Assembly: GCF_947495315.1 (NCBI RefSeq)
Contig: NZ_CANLYD010000002.1
Location: 62,001 to 126,000, forward strand
DNA: 64,000 bases
Reading direction: 5' to 3'
Origin: an uncultured Aquimarina sp.
Lineage (GTDB): Bacteria > Bacteroidota > Bacteroidia > Flavobacteriales > Flavobacteriaceae
The position numbers and the translations under genes are program-made. Of the stretch, positions 1 through 9,661 are shown one piece after another. The notes beneath the pieces are model-generated. The model made no database searches. It was not told where the DNA came from and saw only the letters and a list, made by a program, of their open reading frames with translations. Positions within the stretch are counted from its first letter, which is position 1; each line of letters begins with the position of its first letter.

Positions 1-645
1 CTTTCCTGTTGGTAATTGTTTCGTATCAACTTCTAAATATTTAGGGCAATCTAAGAACAATATATGATCTAAAATACTACCCGAACCATTTAGATTAAAA
101 TAACCGTGACTGGTAAGATTCACAAAAGTATCTTGATCTGAAATAGCTTTGTAGGTAACTGTAAGATTATTATCATCTGATAACTGATAGATTGCTTTTA
201 CCTCTATATCTCCAGGATATCCTTCTTCCATATGCTTGCTATGATATGAAAAAACAACAGTGTTTGTATCTTGATTAACCGAGTCAACTTCCCAAAGTTT
301 TTTATCAAAGCCTTCTAATCCACCATGTAAATGCACGTCATTTTCTTGAAATAGCTTATACTCTTTATTGTTAATAGTAAAGCCTCCATTACTGATCCTA
401 CCTGCATATCTCCCTATCGAGGCTCCCAAAAACTTAGAACTGGGGTGATATGAAGCTTCTTTGTAGTCATTAACAGAATCCAATCCTACCACAACATTAA
501 TCAATTCTTCTCTTTTATTCGGAATCACTAAGCTAACGATTGAAGCTCCATAATTAGTTAAGGTTAATTTAGCTCCTTGATTATTTATTAGTGTAGGAGA
601 AACAAGTTCTAAATTTCTTTCTTTATATGATGCTTTTTGAGTCAT
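1..645 (-). CDS. galM: Aldose 1-epimerase (mutarotase), C-terminus outside window
   Basis: This is the N-terminal 215 residues of a GalM-type mutarotase, which interconverts alpha and beta anomers of aldoses (glucose, galactose, xylose) in the cytoplasm or periplasm. The reading frame is open to the left edge. Visible family motifs are GRYAGRISNG (78-87), the LHGG motif containing H107, and SHGYFNL containing H180; H107 and H180 match the two catalytic histidines of the family. The ATG at 643-645 is the only sensible start, and there is no signal peptide. It lies 60 bases downstream of the transaldolase gene on the same strand, so it is probably the last or a late gene of the pentose operon. 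The missing C-terminal third should carry the catalytic glutamate. Family assignment is firm; the sugar preference is inferred from the neighbours. Confidence 0.9.
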   Translation of the reverse strand, partial: MTQKASYKERNLELVSPTLINNQGAKLTLTNYGASIVSLVIPNKREELINVVVGLDSVNDYKEASYHPSSKFLGASIGRYAGRISNGGFTINNKEYKLFQENDVHLHGGLEGFDKKLWEVDSVNQDTNTVVFSYHSKHMEEGYPGDIEVKAIYQLSDDNNLTVTYKAISDQDTFVNLTSHGYFNLNGSGSILDHILFLDCPKYLEVDTKQLPTGK

Positions 646-705
646 TGACCTTTTTATAATTCATACTTGATTAGCATACTGATATGCTGTATGACGATAG
701 TTATA

Positions 706-1359
706 TTAATTTCCTTTCTTATAATCCTCTAAGAACTTTGCTAAACCTATATCCGTTAAGGGGTGCTTTAACAATCCTGTTATCGATGATAAAGGTCCGG
801 TCATTACATCTGCTCCTATTTTAGCACAATCTATTACGTGCATTGTGTGTCTAATAGATGCTGCAAGAATTTCAGTCTCAAAACCGTAATTATTATAGAT
901 GTGTCTTATCTCTGATATTAGATGAAGTCCATCTGTAGAAATATCATCTAATCTTCCAAGAAAAGGAGATACATATGTAGCTCCTGCCTTTGCAGCAAGT
1001 AGTGCTTGTCCAGAAGAAAACACTAAAGTAACATTAGTTCTTATACCTTTATCAGAAAAATATTTACACGCCTTTATACCATCCTTTATCATAGGAAGCT
1101 TTACCACAATCTGCGGATGCAAAGCAGCTAGTGTTTCACCTTCCTTTATCATTCCTTCAAAATCAGTGGATATTACTTCTGCAGATACATCTCCATCAAC
1201 TATACTACATATTTTTTTGTAGTGATCAATTATGTTTTTCTCTCCTGTAATACCTTCTTTAGCCATTAGTGATGGATTCGTGGTTACACCATCCAAAATC
1301 CCTAAAGACTGTGCTTCAGATATTTGATCCAAATTGGCTGTATCAATAAAAAATTTCAT
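706..1359 (-). CDS. tal: Transaldolase, small FSA/TalC family
   Basis: A 217-residue class I aldolase of the fructose-6-phosphate aldolase/TalC family, which acts in the non-oxidative pentose phosphate pathway. The Schiff-base lysine is K87 in VVKLPM, and the N-terminal TTNPS motif (26-30) is present. Two positions separate transaldolases from true fructose-6-phosphate aldolases. The residue equivalent to FSA Gln59 is Glu61 here, and the residue equivalent to FSA Tyr131 is Phe133 (in YVSPF); both are the transaldolase-type choice. It sits 41 bases after xylA on the same strand, which fits recycling of xylulose-5-phosphate made by XylA/XylB. Length is normal for the short family. The function call combines these residues with operon context. 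Confidence 0.93.
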   Translation of the reverse strand: MKFFIDTANLDQISEAQSLGILDGVTTNPSLMAKEGITGEKNIIDHYKKICSIVDGDVSAEVISTDFEGMIKEGETLAALHPQIVVKLPMIKDGIKACKYFSDKGIRTNVTLVFSSGQALLAAKAGATYVSPFLGRLDDISTDGLHLISEIRHIYNNYGFETEILAASIRHTMHVIDCAKIGADVMTGPLSSITGLLKHPLTDIGLAKFLEDYKKGN

Positions 1360-1400
1360 ACTCTTTTTCTAAATAAAATATTATGAACTCAAGTAGCTCA

Positions 1401-2726
1401 CTATATATACTGATTAATAATATTTTCAAATAATTCTTGCTTTCCACTTTGTAAAGAAAGTTCACCGTTCTCGGATGCTATTTTGTACAGATCTTTTAAA
1501 TTTAATGCTCCATTTTCGAAATCTTTACCTTTCCCTGCATCGAAAGAACTGTATCTATCTGTTCTTAATTTTTCGTAAGATGATGAAGAAATTATTTTAT
1601 CTGCTGTGATTAACCCTCGTGCAAAAGTATCTGCTCCGCCAATATGTGCTAAGAAGACATCTTCCATATCAGTAGAGTTTCTTCTGATTTTCGCATCAAA
1701 ATTAACTCCTCCTCCTTGAAGTCCACCAGCTTTTAAGAATACTAACATGGCTTCCGTTACTTCTGAAATATTATTAGGAAACTGATCTGTATCCCATCCG
1801 TTTTGATAATCACCTCTGTTTGCATCTATACTTCCTAACATTCCTGCACTTGCAGCAACTTCTATCTCATGCTGAAATGTATGCTGTGCTAAGGTCGCAT
1901 GATTTACTTCTATATTTATCTTAAAATCTTTGTCTAATCCATGTTCTTTAAGAAACCCTATAGAGGTTGCTGTATCAAAATCATATTGATGTTTAGTAGG
2001 CTCCATTGGTTTAGGCTCAATGAAAAAAGTTCCTTTAAACCCTTGCGCTCTTGCATAATCTCTAGATATGGTTAAGAATTGAGCTAGATGATCTAATTCT
2101 CTCTTCATATCGGTATTAAGCAAAGACATATAACCTTCTCTTCCTCCCCAAAACACATAATTCTCACCATCTAATGCTATTGTTGCATCTAGTGCTAATT
2201 TAACTTGTCCACCAGCTCTCGCCAATACATTAAAATCAGGATTGGTTGCAGCTCCATTCATATATCTAGGATTAGAAAAACAATTTGCCGTGCCCCATAA
2301 TAATTTAATCCTTGATTCCTTTTTCTTCTGTTTCAAGTAATCTGTTATAGTAGCTACTCTTTTTTCTGATTCAGAAAATGTAGGTCCCTCTTGTATCAAA
2401 TCGAAATCGTGAAAGCAGAAATAATCAAATCCCATTTTAGTAATAAATTCGAACGCAGCATCTGCTTTATCTTTTGCTGCTTGAATTGGATCTGAAGATG
2501 AATCCCAAGCAAAATTTTGCGTTCCCCATCCAAATGGATCCGCTCCTTGACCACAGAACGTATGCCAATAAGCAATCGCAAATTTAAAATGTTCTCTCAA
2601 CGTTTTTCCAGCTACAATTTGCTCTGGATTATAATATTTAAATGCTAAAGGATTGTCTGATTCTTTTCCTTCAAATTTAATTTCACCTATTCCCTTAAAA
2701 TATTCTTTATCTCCTAGTAAAACCAT
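1401..2726 (-). CDS. xylA: Xylose isomerase
   Basis: A 441-residue class II xylose isomerase that converts D-xylose to D-xylulose with two divalent metals. The catalytic FHDFD motif is at 105-109 (H106, D109), and the metal/substrate motif EPKPMEP begins at E237 with K239. Both are offset by five residues from the Thermotoga enzyme. The [16 protein letters not shown] region supplies further metal ligands. The start is an ATG that overlaps the stop of the upstream xylulokinase gene as TAATG, which indicates translational coupling. Length and all key residues are typical, so the enzyme should be functional. Transaldolase and mutarotase genes follow. Confidence 0.97.
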   Translation of the reverse strand: MVLLGDKEYFKGIGEIKFEGKESDNPLAFKYYNPEQIVAGKTLREHFKFAIAYWHTFCGQGADPFGWGTQNFAWDSSSDPIQAAKDKADAAFEFITKMGFDYFCFHDFDLIQEGPTFSESEKRVATITDYLKQKKKESRIKLLWGTANCFSNPRYMNGAATNPDFNVLARAGGQVKLALDATIALDGENYVFWGGREGYMSLLNTDMKRELDHLAQFLTISRDYARAQGFKGTFFIEPKPMEPTKHQYDFDTATSIGFLKEHGLDKDFKINIEVNHATLAQHTFQHEIEVAASAGMLGSIDANRGDYQNGWDTDQFPNNISEVTEAMLVFLKAGGLQGGGVNFDAKIRRNSTDMEDVFLAHIGGADTFARGLITADKIISSSSYEKLRTDRYSSFDAGKGKDFENGALNLKDLYKIASENGELSLQSGKQELFENIINQYI

Positions 2727-4216
2727 TATTTATTTTTTAAGATTCTATTTAATTCATTTTTCCATCTTTGATAAGCTACCTGATAATCATCACTATTGTG
2801 TAAAGGGTGATATGTCATTACCCTATCGTTATTAGTTATCATACCACCGATATCCTTAAATGTTCCATTAGCCCAACCTGCTGCTCTAGCTGCACCTACA
2901 GCTCCTGTAGTATTATATATTTCTATCTCTTGGTCTATTAATGTAGCAACTGTATTAGAAAAGATTTCAGATCTGAATAAATTATCATTTCCAGCTCTTA
3001 TAACCTTGATATCGGTTCCATTTTTTCTCAATATTTCCATTCCATAAACAAACGAAAAAGCAATCCCTTCGAGCGCAGCTCTAAAAATGTGCGATCTTGT
3101 ATGCTTATTAAGATTCATATTGCATATATGGGTTCCTATTGTCTTGTTTTCAAACATTCGTTCTGCACCATTACCAAAGGGGATTAACTGTAAATTATCA
3201 GATCCAACAGGTACTTTTGACGCATGCGAATTCATTGTTTGATATGAGTTTGTTTCGAGGTTAAGATTGTTTTTTAACCAACGATATTGGATTCCTGCTC
3301 CGTTAATACATAACAATTTTCCAATAATCGGCTTCTGCTCAGAATAATTAACATGAGCAAAGTTGTTAAATCTTACTGGCTCACTCCCATTTAGCTTATC
3401 GGTAACTGCGTATATAACGCCAGAAGTACCTCCTGTCACCGCTACTTCTCCTGGATTGAATACATTAAGAGACAAAGCGTTATTCGGTTGATCTCCCGCC
3501 CTGTACAAAACAGGTGTCCCTTCTTTCAGCCCACTTTCCTGAGCTCCTTTTTGTGAAAGCTGACCTTGATCAGAAAACGTATCAACTATATCAGGTATCA
3601 AACTTGAATCAATATCGTAGTAATCCAAGAGCCAATCTGCAGGAAGTTGTTTCTTATAATCCCACAATATTCCTTCAGACAATCCCGATTTAGTTGTATT
3701 AATGGTACCCGTAAATTTATAGGCAATATAATCTCCCGGCAACATAAACTTATAAGCTTTATTATAAATCTCCGGCTCATTATCCCTTACCCATTTTAAT
3801 TTTGAAGCAGTAAAATTTGCAGGTGAATTGAGAAGAGCCTCTTTACATTTATCTTCTCCTAATTCTGTAAAAGCTTTATTCCCGATTTCGACTGCTCTAC
3901 TATCACACCAAATGATAGAATTTCTTAATAAATTCCCTTCTTTATTGACTAGTACAAGACCGTGCATTTGATAGGAAATACCTATCCCCAGAACTAACTT
4001 AGGGGAAACAGCATTTTCCTTCAATAATCGTTTACTAGCGATACAAATATTCTCCCACCAGAAATCTGGATTCTGCTCAGCCCAGTTCCTGTTTACCGAG
4101 ATAATATCCATCTCGTCCTTTGGTTCATTTATTGAAGCAACGCTTTTTCCGCTATCGGAATCAATCAAAGCGGCTTTAACCGATGAACTTCCTATGTCAA
4201 ATCCTATGTAATACAT
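2726..4216 (-). CDS. xylB: Xylulokinase (FGGY family)
   Basis: A 496-residue FGGY carbohydrate kinase that phosphorylates D-xylulose to xylulose-5-phosphate. The N-terminal phosphate motif is [16 protein letters not shown] (about 4-19). YQMHGLV carries the Met-His pair typical of xylulokinases, RAGDQPNNA contains the catalytic aspartate, and [10 protein letters not shown] is an ATP-binding loop. It is the first gene of the minus-strand xylB-xylA-tal-galM set and overlaps xylA by one base. A palindrome at 4289-4313 lies upstream and may be an operator. I saw no xylose regulator or transporter gene within the window; they may lie beyond the left edge or elsewhere. Confidence 0.95.
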   Translation of the reverse strand: MYYIGFDIGSSSVKAALIDSDSGKSVASINEPKDEMDIISVNRNWAEQNPDFWWENICIASKRLLKENAVSPKLVLGIGISYQMHGLVLVNKEGNLLRNSIIWCDSRAVEIGNKAFTELGEDKCKEALLNSPANFTASKLKWVRDNEPEIYNKAYKFMLPGDYIAYKFTGTINTTKSGLSEGILWDYKKQLPADWLLDYYDIDSSLIPDIVDTFSDQGQLSQKGAQESGLKEGTPVLYRAGDQPNNALSLNVFNPGEVAVTGGTSGVIYAVTDKLNGSEPVRFNNFAHVNYSEQKPIIGKLLCINGAGIQYRWLKNNLNLETNSYQTMNSHASKVPVGSDNLQLIPFGNGAERMFENKTIGTHICNMNLNKHTRSHIFRAALEGIAFSFVYGMEILRKNGTDIKVIRAGNDNLFRSEIFSNTVATLIDQEIEIYNTTGAVGAARAAGWANGTFKDIGGMITNNDRVMTYHPLHNSDDYQVAYQRWKNELNRILKNK

Positions 4217-4288
4217 TTAGCACTTTAGTTGTTTGGATATAAAAATCTAAAATCTATCGTGATTACAATTGATACCTCTTATATATAA

Positions 4289-4313
4289 ACGAAAACTTTA
4301 AATAAATTTTCGT
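4289..4313. promoter_or_regulatory. Candidate operator palindrome upstream of xylB
   Basis: A perfect inverted repeat ACGAAAA-N11-TTTTCGT lies 73-97 bases upstream of the xylB start, inside the 309-base gap 4217-4525. It is the only strong dyad in that gap and is correctly placed to bind a sugar-responsive repressor. I could not find a convincing full TTG...TAnnTTTG promoter in the same gap. The role is inferred from position and symmetry only. Confidence 0.3.
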
Positions 4314-4525
4314 AAAAAGAATTTATAAAAATATTCTAACGACACTACAAAATAAATTAAAAACCTGACAATGAAGTAAATAAACGATCTTAGCAATAAA
4401 CCTATGATATATTCACAAAAGCCCTGGAATTTTTAAGGTTTCTAAAATATCTGGGGTAACCTTTTCTTGTAAATTCACTATTTAGTATAGACTTCTTTTG
4501 AATAACAACAAATGGTTTTAAAATC

Positions 4526-5824
4526 TTACAGAGGCGGGGCGGGGACAAAAGAATTCATTTCTATTTGCTCAAAATATGCTCTCTCTAATTGCTCTCTATT
4601 CGCTGGATGTGCAATATCAACCAATGCTTTTGCTCTTTGTTTTAATGATTTCCCATATAAATTGGCTACACCATATTCCGTTACTATATAGTGCACGTGA
4701 GCTCTTGTTGTTACTACACCAGCTCCAGGTTTTAAACAAGGGACAATTTTACTAAATCCTTTTTTGGTAATAGAAGGCAAAGCTATGATCGCTTTACCAC
4801 CATCGCTTAATGAAGCTCCTCTAATAAAATCCATTTGTCCTCCAACACCAGAATACATTCTAGAGCCTATAGAATCTGCACATACCTGACCGGTAAGATC
4901 TACTTCTACAGCAGAATTAATAGCTACCATTTTGGAATTTCTTCGAATATTTGAAACATCATTCACATAATCCGCACTTCTCATTTCTATAAAAGGATTA
5001 TCATCTACATAATCATATAACCTTTTAGTCCCCATCAAAAATGTAGTCAATGCTCTACCTTCATTAATACCTTTGTTATTAGAGTTTATAACATCTTTTA
5101 GAATTAAATCGATAACACCATCAGAAAACATTTCGGTATGAATTCCTAAATTTTTATGATTGGTCAATAACCCCAAAACCGCATTTGGTATGGTTCCAAT
5201 ACCCATTTGCAGCGTACTACCATCGTCTATAAGCTCAGCAATAAATCCACCAATCTTGTTTTCAATTTCAGAAGGCTTAGGAATAAATAATTCGGGGATA
5301 TCTGCTTCTTGTTCTATAAATGCATCAAGCTCTGAAATATGAATAATTCCTTCCCCGTGAGTTCTGGGCATTTTGGGATTTATCTGAGCAATAACATTCT
5401 TTGCATTTTCGATCGCAGCCAAAGTTGCTTCTACAGAAACTCCTAAAGAGCAATATCCATGATGATCCGGTGGAGATACTTGTATCAAAGCTACATCTAT
5501 TGGTAATATATTCCTTTTAAATAGTAAAGGAACCTCACTTAAAAACACTGGAGTATATGAACCATTTCCGGCTGCCAGTGTATGTCTTACGTTTTTACCA
5601 AGAAAAAAAGAATTGACATGAAAACTTTCTCTTAAATCAGGATTTGCATATGGAGCTTCTCCTTCGATATGCAAGTGGCAAACCTCTACATTTTTTAGCC
5701 CGTCATGTCGATTTGTCATTGCTTTTATAAGTGCCTGAGGTGCAGCAGCGGCAGCATGGATATAAACTCTGTCATTGTCTTTTATCACCTTTACTGCATC
5801 TTCTGCAGAAATTGCTGTGTACAT
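4526..5824 (-). CDS. Acetyl-CoA hydrolase / CoA-transferase family protein
   Basis: A 432-residue class I CoA-transferase of the acetyl-CoA hydrolase / 4-hydroxybutyrate CoA-transferase family. The glutamate that would form the glutamyl-CoA thioester is E231 in HTEMFSDG, matching the catalytic region of 4-hydroxybutyrate CoA-transferase. The conserved block GVGGQMDFIRGA and the following ALPS segment are present in the C-terminal half. There is no signal peptide, so it acts in the cytoplasm. It appears monocistronic: its start faces the non-coding 5.8-6.6 kb region, and its stop lies 309 bases before xylB. The acyl donor and acceptor (acetate, butyrate or succinate) cannot be told from sequence. 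It could be a transferase or a hydrolase. Confidence 0.88.
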   Translation of the reverse strand: MYTAISAEDAVKVIKDNDRVYIHAAAAAPQALIKAMTNRHDGLKNVEVCHLHIEGEAPYANPDLRESFHVNSFFLGKNVRHTLAAGNGSYTPVFLSEVPLLFKRNILPIDVALIQVSPPDHHGYCSLGVSVEATLAAIENAKNVIAQINPKMPRTHGEGIIHISELDAFIEQEADIPELFIPKPSEIENKIGGFIAELIDDGSTLQMGIGTIPNAVLGLLTNHKNLGIHTEMFSDGVIDLILKDVINSNNKGINEGRALTTFLMGTKRLYDYVDDNPFIEMRSADYVNDVSNIRRNSKMVAINSAVEVDLTGQVCADSIGSRMYSGVGGQMDFIRGASLSDGGKAIIALPSITKKGFSKIVPCLKPGAGVVTTRAHVHYIVTEYGVANLYGKSLKQRAKALVDIAHPANREQLERAYFEQIEMNSFVPAPPL

Positions 5825-5950
5825 AGGTAAGTGTTTAAATTAAAGAGCAAAATTATGGCTTGAAAACAATTTAAAAACTGTCCAAAATCATATTTCGAAA
5901 CTTTCTACAATAAATCTTATTACCTAAAAATTTAATAGGAAGAAGTCATT

Positions 5951-6055
5951 AAAAAAAACAACCCTCAGGCTAACTACTTCCTGAGGGTCTGAATTGAAAC
6001 TAAATTATAATATTTAACACAAACTCAACTTATACATAATTATGATTGTTTCAAT
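5951..6055 (-). repeat. Hairpin-core unit, copy A (terminator-like)
   Basis: Read on the minus strand, this unit has an 8-bp outer inverted repeat (ATTGAAAC at 6048-6055 pairing with GTTTCAAT at 5993-6000). The outer repeat encloses a TATAAGTTGAGTTTGTG core at about 6019-6035. A strong hairpin follows (CCTCAGG/CCTGAGG class, arms 5961-5969 and 5980-5988, ten-base loop AAGTAGTTAG) and then a T-run at 5951-5958. The hairpin plus T-run is a good rho-independent terminator for minus-strand transcription. Two diverged copies lie further upstream. No credible coding frame exists; the longest is seven codons. Confidence 0.6.
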
Positions 6056-6357
6056 TTTGCTGTTTTTTTGGTTAGGTTTTTACGCCGCGAATATAAGAGC
6101 TAATCTTTAAATATTTAAACGAATTTCGAGTGGTAATACACATTTAACGATGCCATAATATCTCATTAAAATTCTTGAGATTAACTCACTAAAAATCAAG
6201 CTTTACTATATATTAGTGTCTTTTCTCTCTAATTTGTTACTATATCCTTAACGATTTTATCTCTAAAACCCGATAATTCGTTATTTATTTGATAACAATT
6301 GATCAAAGTTCGTACCAACTTTAGATTTTATGGTCAAAATTTTGAGCTATATAAAAG

Positions 6358-6465
6358 AACCCTCAGGATAAGATATCCCAAGGGTTTAATTGAAACAAAT
6401 CTGTACTAATAATAAAATACACAAACTCAACTTATTATTATACTATGATTTATGGTTGTTTCAAT
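6358..6465 (-). repeat. Hairpin-core unit, copy B
   Basis: This is the second copy of the unit at 5951-6055. It has the same 8-bp outer arms (6458-6465 and 6389-6396), the same core AAGTTGAGTTTGTG (minus strand, about 6419-6432) and a hairpin with arms 6358-6363/6381-6386 and inner arms 6366-6370/6374-6378. The inner stem sequence differs from copy A while pairing is kept. It lacks a long T-run, so it is a weaker terminator. The 300 bases between copies A and B show no gene or other structure I can support. Confidence 0.55.
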
Positions 6466-6505
6466 TTTACTGATTACTTCAATTTATTTTTTGCCAATCA
6501 GAATA

Positions 6506-6590
6506 CAAGACTCTCGAGGTAACTACTTCTCAAGAGTCTTGTCTTGAAAAAAATGTTTGTTTATATTATAAACAAACCCAACTTATAATT
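6506..6590 (-). repeat. Hairpin-core unit, copy C
   Basis: This is the most diverged copy and lies immediately after the lipoprotein gene that ends at 6613. On the minus strand the core is TATAAGTTGGGTTTGT (about 6571-6586). A second hairpin, GTTTGTTTAT/ATAAACAAAC, follows directly (about 6554-6576). The terminal hairpin has arms 6506-6514 and 6533-6541, and its loop contains GAAGTAGTTA, the same loop as copy A. The conserved loop and core with drifting stems indicate common descent of the three copies. Confidence 0.5.
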
Positions 6591-6612
6591 GTTATAATTT
6601 ATTTCTATTATC

Positions 6613-7188
6613 CTATTGTATTGTAACATCAAAGGATTGAGTAATATCTGTATCTCCTCCAGCATCCGCTAATGTTCCATCATTTGGTTTTTTAGGTTCA
6701 TGACGTAGGGTTACTGCTAGACTACCTGTACTAGCATCTGTTGTAACAAGACTAAATGAAATTCCAACCGGATTAGCTCCTGTGTTTGGAGGGTAATCTG
6801 CTTCTGTATCAGCATACGTTGTTGTAGCGTTTAAAGTGCCAGCAACTTCAAAAAAGAATTGGTGCTCATCTGCTTCTCTTTCAATTTCTTCATTAACATT
6901 TTCAGCTGGCATTTCACTTTCATTAAGTAATTGTACCTCTCCGGTATAAGTCGTATTAGTTGATAATGGTCCAGATATGTCAATCACAGGTGCATTAGGG
7001 CCATCAGGGCCATCCAAGTCACGAGATATTAAGGTAACTACATCTGTTCCTGCAGTTAAAGTAACAGTCATAGTTGTTATAAGTTCTTCTTCATTTACTA
7101 CTGCGGGGTTGTCATCATCGTCAGAACAAGAATACATTAATACACTTGCGATTGCTAACATTGATAAAAATTTACGTGTGTTCATCAT
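6613..7188 (-). CDS. Acidic lipoprotein partner of a TonB receptor
   Basis: A 191-residue lipoprotein with a short signal peptide and lipobox (LMYSC-SDDDD, cysteine at about 21). It is rich in Asp and Glu, with metal-ligand-like stretches EREADEHQ and RHEPKKP. Similar flavobacterial proteins are often annotated as a type 1 periplasmic-binding-fold superfamily lipoprotein, but the biochemical role is not established. The body is predicted all-beta (VTLTAGTD, GEVQLLNES, ISFSLVTTD). The gene starts ten bases after the receptor stop, so the two are almost surely co-transcribed. It probably sits at the outer membrane and may hand ligand to the receptor. That role is inference. Confidence 0.75.
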   Translation of the reverse strand: MMNTRKFLSMLAIASVLMYSCSDDDDNPAVVNEEELITTMTVTLTAGTDVVTLISRDLDGPDGPNAPVIDISGPLSTNTTYTGEVQLLNESEMPAENVNEEIEREADEHQFFFEVAGTLNATTTYADTEADYPPNTGANPVGISFSLVTTDASTGSLAVTLRHEPKKPNDGTLADAGGDTDITQSFDVTIQ

Positions 7189-7197
7189 TTAAAAAAT

Positions 7198-9591
7198 TTA
7201 ATAGTTAAAAGTTAATCTCAATAAAAAGTTTCGTCCTACTTCATCTGCAAAATAGCGTTGACGGTTCAGATAGTTTCTATATTTATTATTTGTAATATTA
7301 TTTATGGTCATCCCAACATTCAATTCATTGTGTTTAAAGAAAGGAACCGTAATATCTGCATTCATATGCAAAAGATGATAATCTCCAGGTGGTGTATTAA
7401 TATCTAAAAGAACATCTTCTTGTGCTTGAGGGGAAAAAACAATGATATTATCAGGGAATTCATTTTGTCTGAAGGTATAATCACTTTCAAGACTCATCAC
7501 TAAGCCCATCCAATCATCTTTTCGAAAAACAATACTATTTTTCAAATTAGCTGCAGGAATATTAATAAGAGGTATTTCATTTTCAGTGTCTTTACCTTTC
7601 ACCAAAGAAAATCGATGATTTGTTTGCCAATTAGGAAGCCATTTCTTAGTCAGTTTAGCATCAATACCTAATAATCTTGCATTAGTTTGCCGATATTCCC
7701 AAACTGGGAACGCTCCTCTTATAGAGAGTTCAACACCCGTAGGTTCTAATAGGATATAATCATTAATAAAATTAGCATAAGGAGCAATTTCCCAAGTCCA
7801 ATTCTCATCATTTTTCTGAAAAGAAAATGAGATTTTATGAGATGTTTCTTGATCAATTCTTAGATCTCCAAGTTCGATTCGAGATGCTGAATGGTGCAAA
7901 CCATCACTAAATAATTCTGAAGGGTTTGGCGCTCTTTGAGCTAGTGCATAATTACCTCTTAGCTCATAACTATCTCCAAAAACATAATTAAAACCTGTTG
8001 TTGCAGAAATACTATGATAATCAAACTTTGGGTTTGTAAGCCATTGCGTACCTTCGTCTGCAATAATAAGATCATTAAATTCTTGATCGTACCCTCGCTC
8101 TTCCCATCTGGTTTTTATATAAAATTTCTTAGCATCGATTTGGTTATAATCATACCGCACACCTGCATCGATAGTTACATTATCATTGATATCGTACTTA
8201 CCAGATATAAATAATCCTGCATCATATTTATCATAATCCGGAATTAACCTTCTGGCTCTTGTACTGGGGTCGGCAAAATTATCTTGGTAACGCATTACTA
8301 TCCCAAAATCCAGGTTATAATCAAATTTAGAGTCTAGAACAAAATCAGAAGTAAGTGTATGCGTTGTGAGTTCCAAATCTAAACTTGGAATTTTTCTTAA
8401 CTCCTCAGTTTGTCTAATATCAAATTCGAAGCGTTGGTTATGTTGAAAATCGTATTGGGTAGTCCATTTACCTAATTTTTCAAATCTCTTAAAGTAACGT
8501 AATCTAGCTAGATGATGTGTAACATCTTGTTTTGGATTATCTATTGTATAAGTGAAGTTTTCTATAACCGATGGTTGACCACTATTAATGGATTCAATGA
8601 GATCATCTGCATTTCCAATATGGGATGCAGCGAGAACTCCTATTTCGTTTTGGTAATATGAATAATAAACATCCCAACCTTGAGTAAATTTATTATTTCC
8701 AAAGGATAAAGATCCTCCTCTTTCAAAAATACCGGTGTTAGATAAAACATAATCCGGTGATTCTACATCTCCAAATCTTTTTAAGGTTCCTTGCGCTTTC
8801 AAAAACCACCCAGATTTATATCCTTTAATTATCTCAGAAGAGATGGTTCCGCCTCTACCGTTAGAAGCACCAGTAACAACAGTTTTTCCAAATAATGTAT
8901 CTTTTGCAGGAACTTTGTTGGGTTCCATAACAATAACCCCACCAATAGCATCTCCTCCATAACGCAGTGCAGCTGCTCCTTTAACAACAGTTACATTACC
9001 CGCAGTATTGATATCTACATTAGGCGCGTGTTCGTCTCCCCATTCCATATCTTGCATCCGTACACCATTATTCATAATTAATACTCTACTCCCGCTTAAA
9101 CCTTGAATAATTGGTTTCACAATTGTAGAACCTGTATTGAGAGAGGAAACACCAGTAATCTCTCTAAGTGCATCTCCTAAGGCTGCACTACTATATCTTT
9201 CGATAACATCTTTGCTAATAGTTTCTTCTTGAGAAGAGGATGTTTTAGTCTTATTATTACCAGAAACTTTTACCTCTAATAATTCGTTCAAATGATGTTC
9301 CAAATAAAAGTCTTTATTGGAAATCTCATTGATATCAATAGTAACCACCTGAGAATTACAATCCTCATGCGATATCGTAAATGCGTAAGATGTGGCACAA
9401 AGTCCTGAGATTTTATACATCCCGTTACTATCAGTTTTAATTGTTGTACTATTAAAAGTAATCGTTGCTCCTTCTAGGGAAACTCCATCGTGAAAATCAA
9501 TTACACGACCAGAGAGTGTTTTATTACAATCTTGAGCGAATAAATGATTAACTGCTAGAAGAAACACAATACATAATGTGTTTCGTTTCAT
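7198..9591 (-). CDS. TonB-dependent outer-membrane receptor
   Basis: A 797-residue TonB-dependent receptor. A signal peptide (about 1-19, ending LFA-QD) is followed by a carboxypeptidase-regulatory-like domain (about 23-105, LSGRVIDFHDGVSLEGATI). A plug domain follows (about 115-235, with PIIQGLSGSRVLIMNNGVR and GDEHAPNVD). A beta-barrel ends in the aromatic-terminated strand RLTFNY. It imports a TonB-energised ligand across the outer membrane. It is not a SusC-type receptor: it is too short, and its partner is a small acidic lipoprotein rather than SusD. With the His/Cys small protein upstream and the acidic lipoprotein downstream, a metal ion or metal chelate is a reasonable ligand guess. 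The substrate cannot be read from the sequence. Confidence 0.92.
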   Translation of the reverse strand: MKRNTLCIVFLLAVNHLFAQDCNKTLSGRVIDFHDGVSLEGATITFNSTTIKTDSNGMYKISGLCATSYAFTISHEDCNSQVVTIDINEISNKDFYLEHHLNELLEVKVSGNNKTKTSSSQEETISKDVIERYSSAALGDALREITGVSSLNTGSTIVKPIIQGLSGSRVLIMNNGVRMQDMEWGDEHAPNVDINTAGNVTVVKGAAALRYGGDAIGGVIVMEPNKVPAKDTLFGKTVVTGASNGRGGTISSEIIKGYKSGWFLKAQGTLKRFGDVESPDYVLSNTGIFERGGSLSFGNNKFTQGWDVYYSYYQNEIGVLAASHIGNADDLIESINSGQPSVIENFTYTIDNPKQDVTHHLARLRYFKRFEKLGKWTTQYDFQHNQRFEFDIRQTEELRKIPSLDLELTTHTLTSDFVLDSKFDYNLDFGIVMRYQDNFADPSTRARRLIPDYDKYDAGLFISGKYDINDNVTIDAGVRYDYNQIDAKKFYIKTRWEERGYDQEFNDLIIADEGTQWLTNPKFDYHSISATTGFNYVFGDSYELRGNYALAQRAPNPSELFSDGLHHSASRIELGDLRIDQETSHKISFSFQKNDENWTWEIAPYANFINDYILLEPTGVELSIRGAFPVWEYRQTNARLLGIDAKLTKKWLPNWQTNHRFSLVKGKDTENEIPLINIPAANLKNSIVFRKDDWMGLVMSLESDYTFRQNEFPDNIIVFSPQAQEDVLLDINTPPGDYHLLHMNADITVPFFKHNELNVGMTINNITNNKYRNYLNRQRYFADEVGRNFLLRLTFNY

Positions 9592-9595
9592 TCTA

Positions 9596-9632
9596 AAAAT
9601 AAAAAAGGGTCTCTATTGCTGACAAGCAATAG
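9596..9632 (-). terminator. Possible leaky terminator/attenuator before receptor gene
   Basis: In the 70-base gap between the small protein and the receptor gene, the minus strand reads CTATTGCT-TGTC-AGCAATAG (9613-9632), then AGACCC and a six-T run. The stem is perfect, but the spacer before the T-run is long, so termination would be partial. It may set the receptor's expression relative to the upstream gene. Confidence 0.35.
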
Positions 9633-9661
9633 TAAAATCGGTATAAAACCTGATTGATTGA

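Noticed and set aside
5825..6612. Short peptide gene (seven codons) in copy A of the hairpin-core units
   Set aside because: Copies B and C have no equivalent ATG or frame, so the conserved core is not coding.
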